Below, piece after piece: positions 8,194 to 16,473 of a DNA stretch of 35,584 bases. A program made the position numbers and the translations under genes. The stretch's first letter is position 1, and every line of letters starts with the position of its first letter. The notes under the pieces are model-generated. The model did not search any database. It saw only the letters and a program-made list of their open reading frames with translations, and was not told where the DNA came from. Origin of the DNA: Thaumarchaeota archaeon casp-thauma4. Lineage in GTDB: Archaea > Thermoproteota > Nitrososphaeria > Nitrososphaerales > Nitrosopumilaceae. Where the stretch lies: assembly GCA_001510295.1 (NCBI GenBank), contig LFEZ01000002.1, forward strand, positions 1 to 35,584, written 5' to 3'.

Positions 8194-8424
8194 TTATGAA
8201 TTTGCGATTTTTCCAAATATCCAATTTTTAATTTTCAGTAATGCAACTACCCAGATAAAGATTAGAGCCATAGAAAGTAGGACTTTTACGGCAGAATTAA
8301 TGAGAGGATCTAATTGTGCATCACCAGAGAACGACAATGGTCCAATGAAAACAACCATCAAACCACCACCAATTATAATTAAAACCCACATTGTAAAAAT
8401 AAATGAAAAAATTGGCAAAGACAT
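8194..8424 (-). CDS. Small two-helix membrane protein, unknown function
   Basis: A 76-residue hydrophobic protein I do not recognise. Two membrane segments are evident: residues ~4-28 (with an IIIGGGLMVVF core) and ~45-66 (VLLSMALIFIWVVALL), joined by a short polar loop with SGDAQLDP. The C-terminal end is basic (KIKNWIFGKIANS). Its ATG shares one base with the stop codon of the glycosyltransferase gene upstream (TAATG), so the two are almost certainly translated together. A role as a partner subunit of that membrane glycosyltransferase is plausible but only inferred from position. Confidence 0.7.
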   Translation of the reverse strand: MSLPIFSFIFTMWVLIIIGGGLMVVFIGPLSFSGDAQLDPLINSAVKVLLSMALIFIWVVALLKIKNWIFGKIANS

Positions 8425-9413
8425 TAGATAGTAACTCCCATCATAAATGCCGTAATTATAGCAAGAATTCCTGAAAATATCCCTAGTTTAAAAATTTCAT
8501 ATCCAATTTGTTTTTCTGTTAGAGGTTTTTTTGCAATAAGTAATCTAACTAGAGTAATCGGAGCATGGTTTTCAGAAGTTGATTGTAATTTCCAATCATC
8601 AGTGTGAGATGTAGGATTTTTAATTTCTCTATGTTCTACAATTTTCTTAACACTAGATAAAAATAAAAATGAATTAATTATTGCTGGAAGTATTGCAATA
8701 GCAGATATAACTTCCACACCACCAATTATTGCAATTCCACCATAAGCAACACCAAATGTTATTGCACCAGAATCTCCAGGAAAAATTTTACTTGGAAATT
8801 TATGATATTTATAAAATGCCAGTGATGAAAATGCTAAACATAAACAAACAATTCCTACCTCATAATTTTGTAATATGAATAAACATATTGATAATGAGAA
8901 GCTTGCAATTGTAATGAATCCACTTGCAACTCCATTCAATACATCTATTGAATTAATTGTATTACCCATAATTGGTATAATAAATACAACTAGTGCCATG
9001 TATAGTAACGGAATTTGAACCGTACCAAATAATGGAAAAGCAAGATTTGAATCATATGCACCAAGTAATAATATTGGAGCTGCACAAAATGCAAGAGCTA
9101 ATGGTTTGAACCATCCACCCATAGTTTTTCTGTCATCTATAATTCCAACAATAAATGCAAAGAAGGTTGTCAAGATTACAGCCAATATTTCAGAAATTGG
9201 AAAAAATATATACAAAATAATTAATGATGATTCAATTCCAACAATTATTGATAATCCTCCAGGTCGTGCAACCATTGTATTTTCTTTTTTATTTAGATCA
9301 ACAACAGTAATGTTACGTTTTTCTAAAGCTCGTATTACAAAAGGAGTCAACCCATATACTGAAAAAAATGCAATTGTGATTGCAATTATTGCTGGGATTA
9401 TTAGTTGTTCCAA
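8424..9413 (-). CDS. Polyprenyl-phosphate GlcNAc-1-P transferase-like glycosyltransferase (GT4, MraY/WecA/Alg7 type)
   Basis: A 329-residue polytopic membrane enzyme with about ten hydrophobic segments. Family motifs are present: the DDRKTMGGW segment with the catalytic aspartate pair at ~93-94, NSIDVLNG (~154-161) and the GDSGAITFG loop (~214-222). These enzymes transfer a sugar-1-phosphate from a UDP-sugar to a lipid phosphate, the first step of lipid-linked glycan assembly. In archaea this probably means dolichol-phosphate-dependent N-glycosylation; the sugar is unknown. The start codon is TTG directly after the TAA of the helicase gene (TAATTG), preceded by an AAAAGGT stretch; the next Met is at residue 47, past the first helix. 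It is the fourth gene of the gins-mcm-helicase operon, an unexpected partner set. Confidence 0.9.
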   Translation of the reverse strand: MEQLIIPAIIAITIAFFSVYGLTPFVIRALEKRNITVVDLNKKENTMVARPGGLSIIVGIESSLIILYIFFPISEILAVILTTFFAFIVGIIDDRKTMGGWFKPLALAFCAAPILLLGAYDSNLAFPLFGTVQIPLLYMALVVFIIPIMGNTINSIDVLNGVASGFITIASFSLSICLFILQNYEVGIVCLCLAFSSLAFYKYHKFPSKIFPGDSGAITFGVAYGGIAIIGGVEVISAIAILPAIINSFLFLSSVKKIVEHREIKNPTSHTDDWKLQSTSENHAPITLVRLLIAKKPLTEKQIGYEIFKLGIFSGILAIITAFMMGVTI

Positions 9414-11630
9414 TTATCTGACCTTTTCTACTTGAGACTTGATACTTTTTGCAAGAATTATACCAATTTTATCTATTGCTGCTAACTTCTCAAGAGGTGC
9501 TTTTTTGAGTGCAATTTTGTTTTTGTAGCCATTTTTGAATAAAATTTGAGCACGAACTCGTCCAATTTGTTTAATTTTGACTAATTCGAGATATTTCTCC
9601 GGAACACCATGTATTATTTGTAGTCTAAGTGAATCCAATTCATCAATAAGATTTTGATATTCAGATACAATCTTTTTTTGTTCATTTTCTTTGGCATAGT
9701 CTCTCCAAAACTTAACAATCTCTGTAAAAGTATAAACCAATTCTTTTGCATTTTCTTTAATATAGAATATATCACCAGGCTCAGCATCAAAATGTTCTGA
9801 CATATCTTGATAAGTCATAGCATCAATCCACTTGTAAAGAATTAAGAGACTTTTGAAACAATCTTCACTTGAAAAATTTTGTTGTCTATATAATTTTTCA
9901 TTTTTATTAATAAGATCATCCATGTCTTCTTGATATTTATCAGATACTGGATACTTCAAATAAAATTCATGAAGATTTGTAATCATATGTAATATTCCAA
10001 ATGTATGTTTTGTTCCTCTTACATAATCTTCAATGTAACCAGTCATATCAAAGGCAGTTTTTGGATCAATTCTTAAATAAAAAACTCTAATACCAAATTT
10101 TGTAGCTTCAAAACCATTTTCATCAGTGATCATTCCATATTCTTTTAATTTTTCAAGTTGTTTTGTTACCTTTTTTTCCAATATAGAATCGTCCGAAAGT
10201 TGATACGCAGCAAAAGTTTGTGAAAAGAATTTTATTATTTTTTCATAAGATGTTGGATTAAATTTAGATGCAGTATAAATAAATCCGAGTAAATTTATTC
10301 GTAAAGAACTATCTTTATTCAAAGTTTTTGATTCTAATGGTTCAGGTTCACCGTCAACATAATGCTCTAATATTTCTTCAGGATATCCTTTTGAAATAAT
10401 TATTGATTCACCCATATCATCGTATTGTGGTCGTCCAGCTCTTCCACACATTTGTTTATATTCTAAAATACTAATTTTTTCTAAACCATTACTCGTATAT
10501 CTCATAACACTTGGAATTATAACTCTACGTGCAGGTAAATTAACACCAGCAGCCAAAGTAGGAGTTGCAGTCAAGAATTTTATGTGTCTATTTTTATATT
10601 CAGTTTCAATTATTGTACGGCATCTTTGATCTAGTCCTGCATGATGAAATGCAGTACCATTTTTTACCATTTGTGCCAATTCAGTAGTTAATTTTGTATT
10701 ATCATAACTATCTTTTGGTAAAATTTTCTTTGAAATTTTTTCTAATTCTTTTTTTTGGTTTTCATTAAGCATTTTTACAACATCACGACCAGCCTCTTTT
10801 GCCCATGCTACGGCATTTTTTCTTGTCATTGCAAATATCAAACATTGATCTCCATTATCGACAGTGTCCAATCCTAAACCAATCCAATCTTTTTGATGCC
10901 TAGATTCTTGACGGTCATTTGTAAGATTACCTTCAGTTTCTTCTCTATTTTGATTTGTTATGATATGTCGACTGTAAACGGCTTCAGATAATGGAACACG
11001 TCTAAATGTACTCTCAACTAATTCACAATCTAACCAATCAGCAAGTTCATCACTGTTTGATATTGTTGCACTAAGTCCAATAATTCTAGGTGGATTTTTT
11101 CCAATAAATCCAGACCTAAGTCGGGTTAGAACAATTTCTAGTGTTGGACCTCTTGTATCATCACCAATTAGATGAATTTCATCAGAAACTACCAGACCTA
11201 TGTCATAGATCCAATCTTGTTGAAATGCCATATTTGCATCCATACTTTCGTTTGTGAGAAATATTACATCTGCATCTTCTAATTTCTCTTTTTTTTCTTT
11301 TGAATCACCAGTAGATAATGCAACTTTTAGTTTTCTGCCTAGATTTAATTTTTCCAGTTTTTTAAACTCTTCAAATTTTTCACTAGTTAATGCACGTAAT
11401 GGAGTTAGATAGATAACTTTGGTTTTATGTTTTGAAAGATGTGAAAGAATTGCTAACATTGCAATGAGAGTCTTTCCACTTGCAGTGGGTATTGTAATCA
11501 AAAAATTTTTTTTGTCATTAAATAATCCTGCCTTTACAGATTGTTCTTGCGGTTCAAAAAGTTCTTCATATCCTTCAGACTTAAGAAAATCAATTACTTT
11601 AGGTTCTAAATCAAGTTCACTTACTTTCAT
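9414..11630 (-). CDS. hel308: Hel308/Ski2-type superfamily 2 DNA helicase
   Basis: A 738-residue ATP-dependent helicase. Visible motifs: a Q-motif region near residue 28, Walker A IPTASGKT (47-54), DEIH (150-153), SAT (187-189) and motif VI QMCGRAGRPQYD. The C-terminus carries a helix-hairpin-helix region (~683-735) with IGRVRAQILFKNG and IDKIGIILAKSI. This order fits archaeal Hel308, a 3'-5' helicase acting on stalled forks and recombination intermediates. A more distant Ski2-like RNA helicase role is possible, but the HhH region and the replication operon favour DNA. The ATG overlaps the mcm stop by 4 bp, and the gene ends immediately before the glycosyltransferase start. Confidence 0.9.
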   Translation of the reverse strand: MKVSELDLEPKVIDFLKSEGYEELFEPQEQSVKAGLFNDKKNFLITIPTASGKTLIAMLAILSHLSKHKTKVIYLTPLRALTSEKFEEFKKLEKLNLGRKLKVALSTGDSKEKKEKLEDADVIFLTNESMDANMAFQQDWIYDIGLVVSDEIHLIGDDTRGPTLEIVLTRLRSGFIGKNPPRIIGLSATISNSDELADWLDCELVESTFRRVPLSEAVYSRHIITNQNREETEGNLTNDRQESRHQKDWIGLGLDTVDNGDQCLIFAMTRKNAVAWAKEAGRDVVKMLNENQKKELEKISKKILPKDSYDNTKLTTELAQMVKNGTAFHHAGLDQRCRTIIETEYKNRHIKFLTATPTLAAGVNLPARRVIIPSVMRYTSNGLEKISILEYKQMCGRAGRPQYDDMGESIIISKGYPEEILEHYVDGEPEPLESKTLNKDSSLRINLLGFIYTASKFNPTSYEKIIKFFSQTFAAYQLSDDSILEKKVTKQLEKLKEYGMITDENGFEATKFGIRVFYLRIDPKTAFDMTGYIEDYVRGTKHTFGILHMITNLHEFYLKYPVSDKYQEDMDDLINKNEKLYRQQNFSSEDCFKSLLILYKWIDAMTYQDMSEHFDAEPGDIFYIKENAKELVYTFTEIVKFWRDYAKENEQKKIVSEYQNLIDELDSLRLQIIHGVPEKYLELVKIKQIGRVRAQILFKNGYKNKIALKKAPLEKLAAIDKIGIILAKSIKSQVEKVR

Positions 11631-13708
11631 ACTATGTTATAATGACCAGGTTTTGACTCATAAATAGATGAATCTCTAGCCATCTTTCGAATGAAGTTTT
11701 TAGCTTCTTCTTCAGTAAACTTTTGAGTTTTTGATAGTTCTTCTACAAGTTTTTTTTCATTAACGGGAGATTTGTGTTCACCTTCTAATGATTTCATTAT
11801 ATCCATGAATAATTGCATTTTTGATACTTCACTTCGAGGTCTTCCTTGTAGTACACCAAGATCCACCTTACCAGTATTAACATCAATTCCTGCATCTTCA
11901 AACATGGCTTGAAAGAGTTCAATTGCACGCTGTGCATCTTCAGCTTCAACCTGATTTTTTAATAATAATCTTGCACGTGCAGTTGCCAATCTAATTAAAC
12001 CCTCTAATTGTCTAGGCGTGATAGTGATTATTTGATCAGACTCTACTGTTCTCATTTTCATATAATAATCAAGGATTTTTTCTTCAGCATCTTTGGTAAG
12101 TACAGGATTAATTCTTTTTACATACGAAAGATACTTGGTTAATGTTTCAGAGTCAATTAGAGATTTTTTATCAATCCCACTTGGAGTATGTAAATTAATA
12201 ATATGTCGAGCAATTTTTGTATCTTTTTCTTTTGAGGGTTTATCACGGACTACAAAAATTAGATCAAAACGAGTTAGTAATGGAACTGGAAGATTTACAT
12301 TTTCGGTAATATTTTTGAAAGGATCATATTTACCGTACATTGGGTTTGCAGCAGCTAGAATAGATGTGCGTGCATTTAGTGTTGCTACAATTCCTCCTTT
12401 AGAAATACTTGCAGTTTGTTGTTCCATAACCTCGTGCAATGCACTTCTATCTTCAGCTTTCATTTTATCAAATTCGTCAATACATACCACTCCTTGATCA
12501 CCAAGCACGGTTGCACCTGCTTCTAGCATAAAAATTCCATTTGTATCTCTAACAACTGCTGCAGTTAAACCAGCGGCAGTAGAACCTCTTCCAGAAGTAT
12601 ACAAACCACGTGGAGCAACCCTAACACAAAATTTCAACATTTCACTTTTTGCGGTACCGGGATCACCAACTAAGAATATGTTGATATCTCCTCTAATCTT
12701 AGTTCCATCCTCTAGTTCTCTTTGCGTAGAGCCAGCCATTAGTAATAAAATAGATTCTTTGATCGTTTCATGTCCTGTAATGTGAGGTGCATACGAATCA
12801 ATCAATTGTTGATACAAATCAGGACTTTTGGATAAGGATTTAATCATTTTTTCATCTTCAGGTGAGATTTCTTCTCGTTGTATTTTTCTTGATTTTTTAT
12901 CTTTTTTACCACCACCCAAAAATTCCACATTGTTTCCATCTAATCTTAATCGATACAAAGGACTACTGTTTTTTGATACGCCGCTCATTTTCTCTTGTTC
13001 AATTCTTACTACTCCTGTGAGAACTACTCTATCACCAGGTCTTGCATTATCTACTAAATCTTGTTTTACAGTTACATCTAGATAATGAGGTAACTGTCCA
13101 GGTGGAAGATCCTCAGGTAATTCTTGTAGACGTACAAATTGTACATCGATAAAACGACTAGATTCAGGCTCAATACCAAGTTCCCTATGAGTACATTTAG
13201 GATTTGAACATTGTACCGGTGATGTTAAAGACAAACCGTGTCCAATAATTACATCAGTTCTATGACCTTCTGGGCAAACAAAGACTAATTCTTTTGCAAG
13301 AGGTTTTACTTCAGATGCTCTTAAGACCATTCCAGAAACACTCGTTATTTTTCCAATGACTTCAGCATTGATTTGACGTAGACTTCGTTGTACAGGATAA
13401 TTTGCAATTCTTGCCCTAACTTCATGTTCAATTTTTTTTGCGTATTTTGGAAAACGTTCTTGTAAGATCTCTTTGATCGCTCTTGAAAAGGCTTCCAAAA
13501 TTAAATCAGGTTTTTGACGGAATACAGATTCAATATCAGGATGTAATACGAGATCATTATAATCAACATTGATGAACTTGGATTCTGATGACATCATATT
13601 GTCAATATCATCAACATAACGAAAATTTCCTTTTTCATCTTTAAACTCTAGTAAAAAGTCCTTTACATTACCAGATAACGCTGATTCTGTTTGTGTTTCA
13701 AGTGTCAT
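11627..13708 (-). CDS. mcm: Replicative DNA helicase MCM
   Basis: A 693-residue subunit of the homohexameric replicative helicase. The N-terminal domain contains a zinc site (Cys145, His149, Cys167, Cys172) and an OB-fold hairpin region. The AAA+ core has Walker A GDPGTAKS (348-355), Walker B CIDEFDKM (409-416) and the arginine finger LTRFD (Arg480). A winged-helix domain fills roughly residues 620-693. The length is typical of archaeal MCM. The start ATG overlaps the GINS stop by 4 bp and the stop overlaps the Hel308 start by 4 bp, so these replication proteins are made from one coupled message. No intein is seen. Confidence 0.98.
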   Translation of the reverse strand: MTLETQTESALSGNVKDFLLEFKDEKGNFRYVDDIDNMMSSESKFINVDYNDLVLHPDIESVFRQKPDLILEAFSRAIKEILQERFPKYAKKIEHEVRARIANYPVQRSLRQINAEVIGKITSVSGMVLRASEVKPLAKELVFVCPEGHRTDVIIGHGLSLTSPVQCSNPKCTHRELGIEPESSRFIDVQFVRLQELPEDLPPGQLPHYLDVTVKQDLVDNARPGDRVVLTGVVRIEQEKMSGVSKNSSPLYRLRLDGNNVEFLGGGKKDKKSRKIQREEISPEDEKMIKSLSKSPDLYQQLIDSYAPHITGHETIKESILLLMAGSTQRELEDGTKIRGDINIFLVGDPGTAKSEMLKFCVRVAPRGLYTSGRGSTAAGLTAAVVRDTNGIFMLEAGATVLGDQGVVCIDEFDKMKAEDRSALHEVMEQQTASISKGGIVATLNARTSILAAANPMYGKYDPFKNITENVNLPVPLLTRFDLIFVVRDKPSKEKDTKIARHIINLHTPSGIDKKSLIDSETLTKYLSYVKRINPVLTKDAEEKILDYYMKMRTVESDQIITITPRQLEGLIRLATARARLLLKNQVEAEDAQRAIELFQAMFEDAGIDVNTGKVDLGVLQGRPRSEVSKMQLFMDIMKSLEGEHKSPVNEKKLVEELSKTQKFTEEEAKNFIRKMARDSSIYESKPGHYNIV

Positions 13709-14220
13709 TTCTTTTTACCCAATATTTGGTCTTTAAATGCAAGACTAGCATTATGTATCTGGTTATAATATACTTCTTCTTCTACACTTAGTTTTGACGA
13801 AAGGTCAGAAGTGAGTTTAGATGAATCAGCCAATCTAACAATCTTACCCTGTCTGATTCGAACCAGTCGGTTCAACATACTTTCTGTTTTATCAAAATCA
13901 ACAGTCTCAAGTTTTTTCATATATGCATTAAGTTTTATGTAAAAATGCTTTTCTAATGTTGCAAGTGAATCTTCATCTGCAATTTCTTCTTTCACTTGTG
14001 CTTGTTTTAGTTCTTTAATCATATCTTGTTCATATAAAATTATATGTTTTTCAGATTCTAAAATATCAGCAACCCATCTAGGAATATTCATCATTTCATT
14101 TGCTTTTCCATTTATATGTACACCAGATACATCCATCTTTAGGTCATGTTTGAATTCGACTTTAACGTCTTCTAGACTATAACCTATCGAATGAGCTTTG
14201 ATTACATCTTCTAATTCCAA
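13705..14220 (-). CDS. GINS complex subunit, Gins23-like
   Basis: A 171-residue protein. The first ~55 residues look like the small beta (B) domain, running into NIPRWVADILESEKHI, the Psf2/Psf3-type junction. The remainder is helical and charged (A domain). The B-then-A order is characteristic of Gins23, whereas Gins15/51 has A first. GINS bridges MCM and GAN/Cdc45 in the archaeal replisome and stimulates the helicase. Position directly upstream of mcm with a 4 bp overlap supports the call, since gins23-mcm pairs are known in other archaea. The partner Gins15-type subunit is not in this window. The start is the first ATG, with a weak CATAAATC box at promoter distance. Confidence 0.8.
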   Translation of the reverse strand: MELEDVIKAHSIGYSLEDVKVEFKHDLKMDVSGVHINGKANEMMNIPRWVADILESEKHIILYEQDMIKELKQAQVKEEIADEDSLATLEKHFYIKLNAYMKKLETVDFDKTESMLNRLVRIRQGKIVRLADSSKLTSDLSSKLSVEEEVYYNQIHNASLAFKDQILGKKK

Positions 14221-14224
14221 TATT

Positions 14225-14298
14225 GATCACACACATTTCAGGGATTTATGGACAGCGATCGATCAATTTTCTCAACAATTAGCTTTGATCATTTGATC
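14225..14298. other. GATC-rich divergent spacer between gins-mcm and rfcS
   Basis: Five GATC tetramers lie in 74 bp (14225, 14257, 14261, 14287, 14295), including a GATCGATC tandem and an inverted pair GATCAA/TTGATC 18 bp apart. The spacer lies between two divergent replication transcription units and also holds both promoters. Function is unknown: operator, methylation-sensitive site, origin element or coincidence. Confidence 0.4.
14241..14250 (-). promoter_or_regulatory. Weak TATA-like box for the gins-mcm-hel308 operon
   Basis: The minus strand reads CATAAATCCC, centred about 25-26 nt before the GINS ATG at 14220, which suggests a leaderless transcript. Confidence 0.4.
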
Positions 14299-14308
14299 CT
14301 TCTAGGCA

Positions 14309-14316
14309 TTTATTAA
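14309..14316 (+). promoter_or_regulatory. TATA box for rfcS
   Basis: TTTATTAA is centred 26 nt before the ATG at 14338, the canonical archaeal spacing for a start at the ATG. Confidence 0.55.
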
Positions 14317-14337
14317 TAACAAAATGAGTTTGGAACT

Positions 14338-15294
14338 ATGACAATATCAAATATTATGTGGGTAGAGAAGTATAGACCAAAGAAAATCTCAGAAGTAGTC
14401 AATCAAAAAGATATCAAAGGTAGCCTTCAGGCACTACTCAAGAATCAACAAGAGATGCCACATTTACTATTCTCAGGTTCTGCAGGAGTTGGAAAGACTA
14501 CCATGGCATTATGCATATCTCAAGAGATTTTGGGAGACATATGGAAAGACTACACATTAGAACTCAATGCATCTGATGAAAGAGGAATAAACATGGTAAG
14601 AGAACGAGTAAAAAAATTCTCAAGATTTGCAGGATTTGACACAAAAATTCCATTTAAGATAATAATTTTAGATGAAGCTGATGAAATGACATCAGATGCT
14701 CAAACAGCGTTGAGAAGAATAATAGAAGATACAGCAAAATTTTGTAGATTTATTTTGATTGCAAATAATATTTCAAAAATTATTAATCCGATTCAAAGCA
14801 GATGTGCAATTTTCAAATTCTCACAAATTGATGAAAAAGAGATCACTATGCATCTAAAAGCTATATTAAAAAAAGAGAAAGGAAACGCCGATGATAATGG
14901 TTTAAAAGAAATTGCCGAATATGCAGGAGGTGATCTCAGACACGCAATCAACTTATTACAAACTGCTGCAAGTACAGGCAACATTACTCAAGAGAGTGTA
15001 AAGGCGGCTGCAGGATTAACAAAAACAAATGATGTAGATGGTGTTTTAAAGTTAGCAGTTTCAGGAAAGATTCAAGATTCTAGAAACAAAATGATTGAAT
15101 TAGTCAAAGTGTATGGAATGTCAGAATCAGACTTTCTGAAATATATCAATCAAGCATTATTTTCTGCAAAATATGATAATTTAGAAGAATTATCACAAAT
15201 TATAGCAAAATATGATTATAGAATTCTAGTTGGTTCTAATCCAGAAATTCAGTTATCAGCAATGCTTGCAGAGTTAGGAAAGTTTTCTAAATAA
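14338..15294 (+). CDS. rfcS: Replication factor C small subunit (clamp loader)
   Basis: A 318-residue AAA+ ATPase that, with RFC large subunit, opens the PCNA sliding clamp and loads it onto primed DNA. Visible motifs are the RFC-box start MWVEKYRPKKISEVV, Walker A GSAGVGKTT (47-55), a DEAD Walker B (112-115) and the SRC sensor/arginine-finger motif (154-156). The length fits archaeal RfcS. The large subunit is not adjacent, unlike in many euryarchaea. The gene is divergent from the gins-mcm operon. Its stop codon abuts the stop of the next, convergent gene with no gap. The start is the first ATG at the right distance from a TATA box. Confidence 0.97.
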   Translation: MTISNIMWVEKYRPKKISEVVNQKDIKGSLQALLKNQQEMPHLLFSGSAGVGKTTMALCISQEILGDIWKDYTLELNASDERGINMVRERVKKFSRFAGFDTKIPFKIIILDEADEMTSDAQTALRRIIEDTAKFCRFILIANNISKIINPIQSRCAIFKFSQIDEKEITMHLKAILKKEKGNADDNGLKEIAEYAGGDLRHAINLLQTAASTGNITQESVKAAAGLTKTNDVDGVLKLAVSGKIQDSRNKMIELVKVYGMSESDFLKYINQALFSAKYDNLEELSQIIAKYDYRILVGSNPEIQLSAMLAELGKFSK

Positions 15295-15585
15295 TTAAAA
15301 ACCCTCAGGTGGTTTTTGGACAAACACATTGCAAACTAATGCATCAGTGTTCTCATCTCTATACTGAACATTACAAGAGATAAATTTACCCTTTAATGCA
15401 CGCTCTAAATCTTCAGGAGTTGTTTCTTTGTATTCTGGATTTTCAGGATTATCAATTTTAGATATTATAATTTTCTCAATTCTAGCATACTGTTCTTGAT
15501 TATCTTTTCTATAATGAGTCACATCTAATTCAAATGCATTTCCAGAAATACATCTTAAAACTGGTCCTCCAATTCCATCACCCAT
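15295..15585 (-). CDS. Small protein of unknown function
   Basis: A 96-residue acidic soluble protein with no motif I recognise. It begins MGDGIGGPVLRC and ends VFVQKPPEGF. Alternating hydrophobic stretches (FELDVTHY, RIEKIIISKI, ISCNVQYR, ALVCNVFVQ) suggest a small alpha/beta fold. It has three cysteines but no CxxC pair. There is no signal peptide or membrane segment. Its ORF lies exactly end to end with rfcS and has its own well-placed TATA box (ATTTATAT about 26 nt before the ATG). That supports a real, independently transcribed gene. Function unknown. Confidence 0.72.
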   Translation of the reverse strand: MGDGIGGPVLRCISGNAFELDVTHYRKDNQEQYARIEKIIISKIDNPENPEYKETTPEDLERALKGKFISCNVQYRDENTDALVCNVFVQKPPEGF

Positions 15586-15607
15586 TAATAATTACTTGAT
15601 AGTAGTG

Positions 15608-15615
15608 ATATAAAT
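15608..15615 (-). promoter_or_regulatory. TATA box for the 96-residue protein gene
   Basis: The minus strand reads ATTTATAT, centred about 26 nt upstream of the ATG at 15585. Confidence 0.55.
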
Positions 15616-15639
15616 TTCAAAAACAGATAAAAATTTAAA

Positions 15640-15723
15640 CGCCGAGAGAGGGATTTGAACCCCCGCGTTCTTGCGAACACAGGCTTTCAAGGCCCGCGCC
15701 CTACCAGGCTAGGCGACCTCGGC
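15640..15723 (-). tRNA. tRNA-Ser (anticodon UGA)
   Basis: On the minus strand the acceptor GCCGAGG pairs with TCTCGGC. The anticodon stem CGGGC/GCCTG encloses the loop CTTGAAA, giving anticodon TGA. A long variable arm (GTTC-GCAA-GAAC) is the class II feature expected of Ser. The T arm is GGGGG-TTCAAAT-CCCTC. The discriminator is G, consistent with serine identity. CCA is not encoded and there is no intron. Confidence 0.95.
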
Positions 15724-15744
15724 AAAAATTAGGGGTAAATACTG

Positions 15745-15754
15745 CTTAAAATTT
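15745..15754 (-). promoter_or_regulatory. TATA box for tRNA-Ser
   Basis: The minus strand reads AAATTTTAAG, centred about 26 nt before the tRNA 5' end. Confidence 0.55.
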
Positions 15755-15803
15755 GTAAGTATCCAAAAGATGAATAGAAAATAAAGAATTTTTATGATTA
15801 GTT

Positions 15804-16358
15804 TTAATCGTGTGCGTGTGGATTTGCAGAACCAGATTTCATTTTTACAAAAGTTCCTGCTGCTTTCTCATGAGGTTCCATGTTTGATTGATCGACAAGA
15901 ACTGCTTGTGGAGGACAAACCGAAACACATGCCATACAATAAATGCAATCATGTTCTCTTATAGCATCTGCTTTGTCCGTATAATCACGACGCTCTTCTT
16001 TTTCAGTTTGACCAGTACCAGCCCAAGCGGTTGTATCATTAACTGCATCTATTCCGGATATATCCTTGTCAGTTCGATACCATTGAAAAACTTGCACAGG
16101 ACATGCTTCAATGCAAGCACCATCTGCAACACAAACATCCCAATCAATTGCAACCATAGTTCCGGTAATACCAAGTTTTTCCATTTTTTCACCACGTTTT
16201 TCATAATCGGCTAGTACCAATTCATTCTTTGATGCATCCCACTCATTTTGTCCTTCACCAGCTTGTGAAGGCCAAACCCAATGAAAATTACCATCTGAAT
16301 GACTAATTTTTCCTATAGGTTTCTTGTCACCATGACAAAAATCTTCATTAATTGGCAT
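15804..16358 (-). CDS. Zinc-type 7Fe ferredoxin ([3Fe-4S][4Fe-4S])
   Basis: A 184-residue ferredoxin resembling the zinc ferredoxin of Sulfolobus. Cluster motif one is C76-x2-D79-x2-C82-x3-C86-P, where Asp79 replaces the usual second cysteine, predicting a [3Fe-4S] centre. Motif two is C138-x2-C141-x2-C144-x3-C148-P for a [4Fe-4S] centre. Three N-terminal histidines (9, 20, 26) are candidates for the structural zinc site. From memory the Sulfolobus protein is only a little over 100 residues. This one has extra segments before the first cluster, between the clusters (~95-137) and a His-containing tail. The likely role is low-potential electron carrier for 2-oxoacid:ferredoxin oxidoreductases. 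It is monocistronic, with a good TATA box. Confidence 0.93.
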   Translation of the reverse strand: MPINEDFCHGDKKPIGKISHSDGNFHWVWPSQAGEGQNEWDASKNELVLADYEKRGEKMEKLGITGTMVAIDWDVCVADGACIEACPVQVFQWYRTDKDISGIDAVNDTTAWAGTGQTEKEERRDYTDKADAIREHDCIYCMACVSVCPPQAVLVDQSNMEPHEKAAGTFVKMKSGSANPHAHD

Positions 16359-16378
16359 AATTCTTTGCTTTTGAAATA

Positions 16379-16387
16379 ATATTTAAA
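16379..16387 (-). promoter_or_regulatory. TATA box for the ferredoxin gene
   Basis: The minus strand reads TTTAAATAT, centred about 25 nt before the ATG at 16358, implying a leaderless message. Confidence 0.6.
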
Positions 16388-16473
16388 GCTAGATAAAATT
16401 AGTAGTGACTAAACATAATTCATGGAAATTTTGTAATTATCTACGTTCATATCTTTTCACATTAAATTACATC

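Noticed and set aside
12093-12497. 134-residue plus-strand open frame inside mcm
   Set aside because: Antisense to the MCM AAA+ core, whose Walker and arginine-finger motifs are intact; no independent coding evidence.
16405-16473. Upstream GTG start for aIF6
   Set aside because: It adds 23 residues unlike the family N-terminus; the ATG at 16474 gives the normal length.
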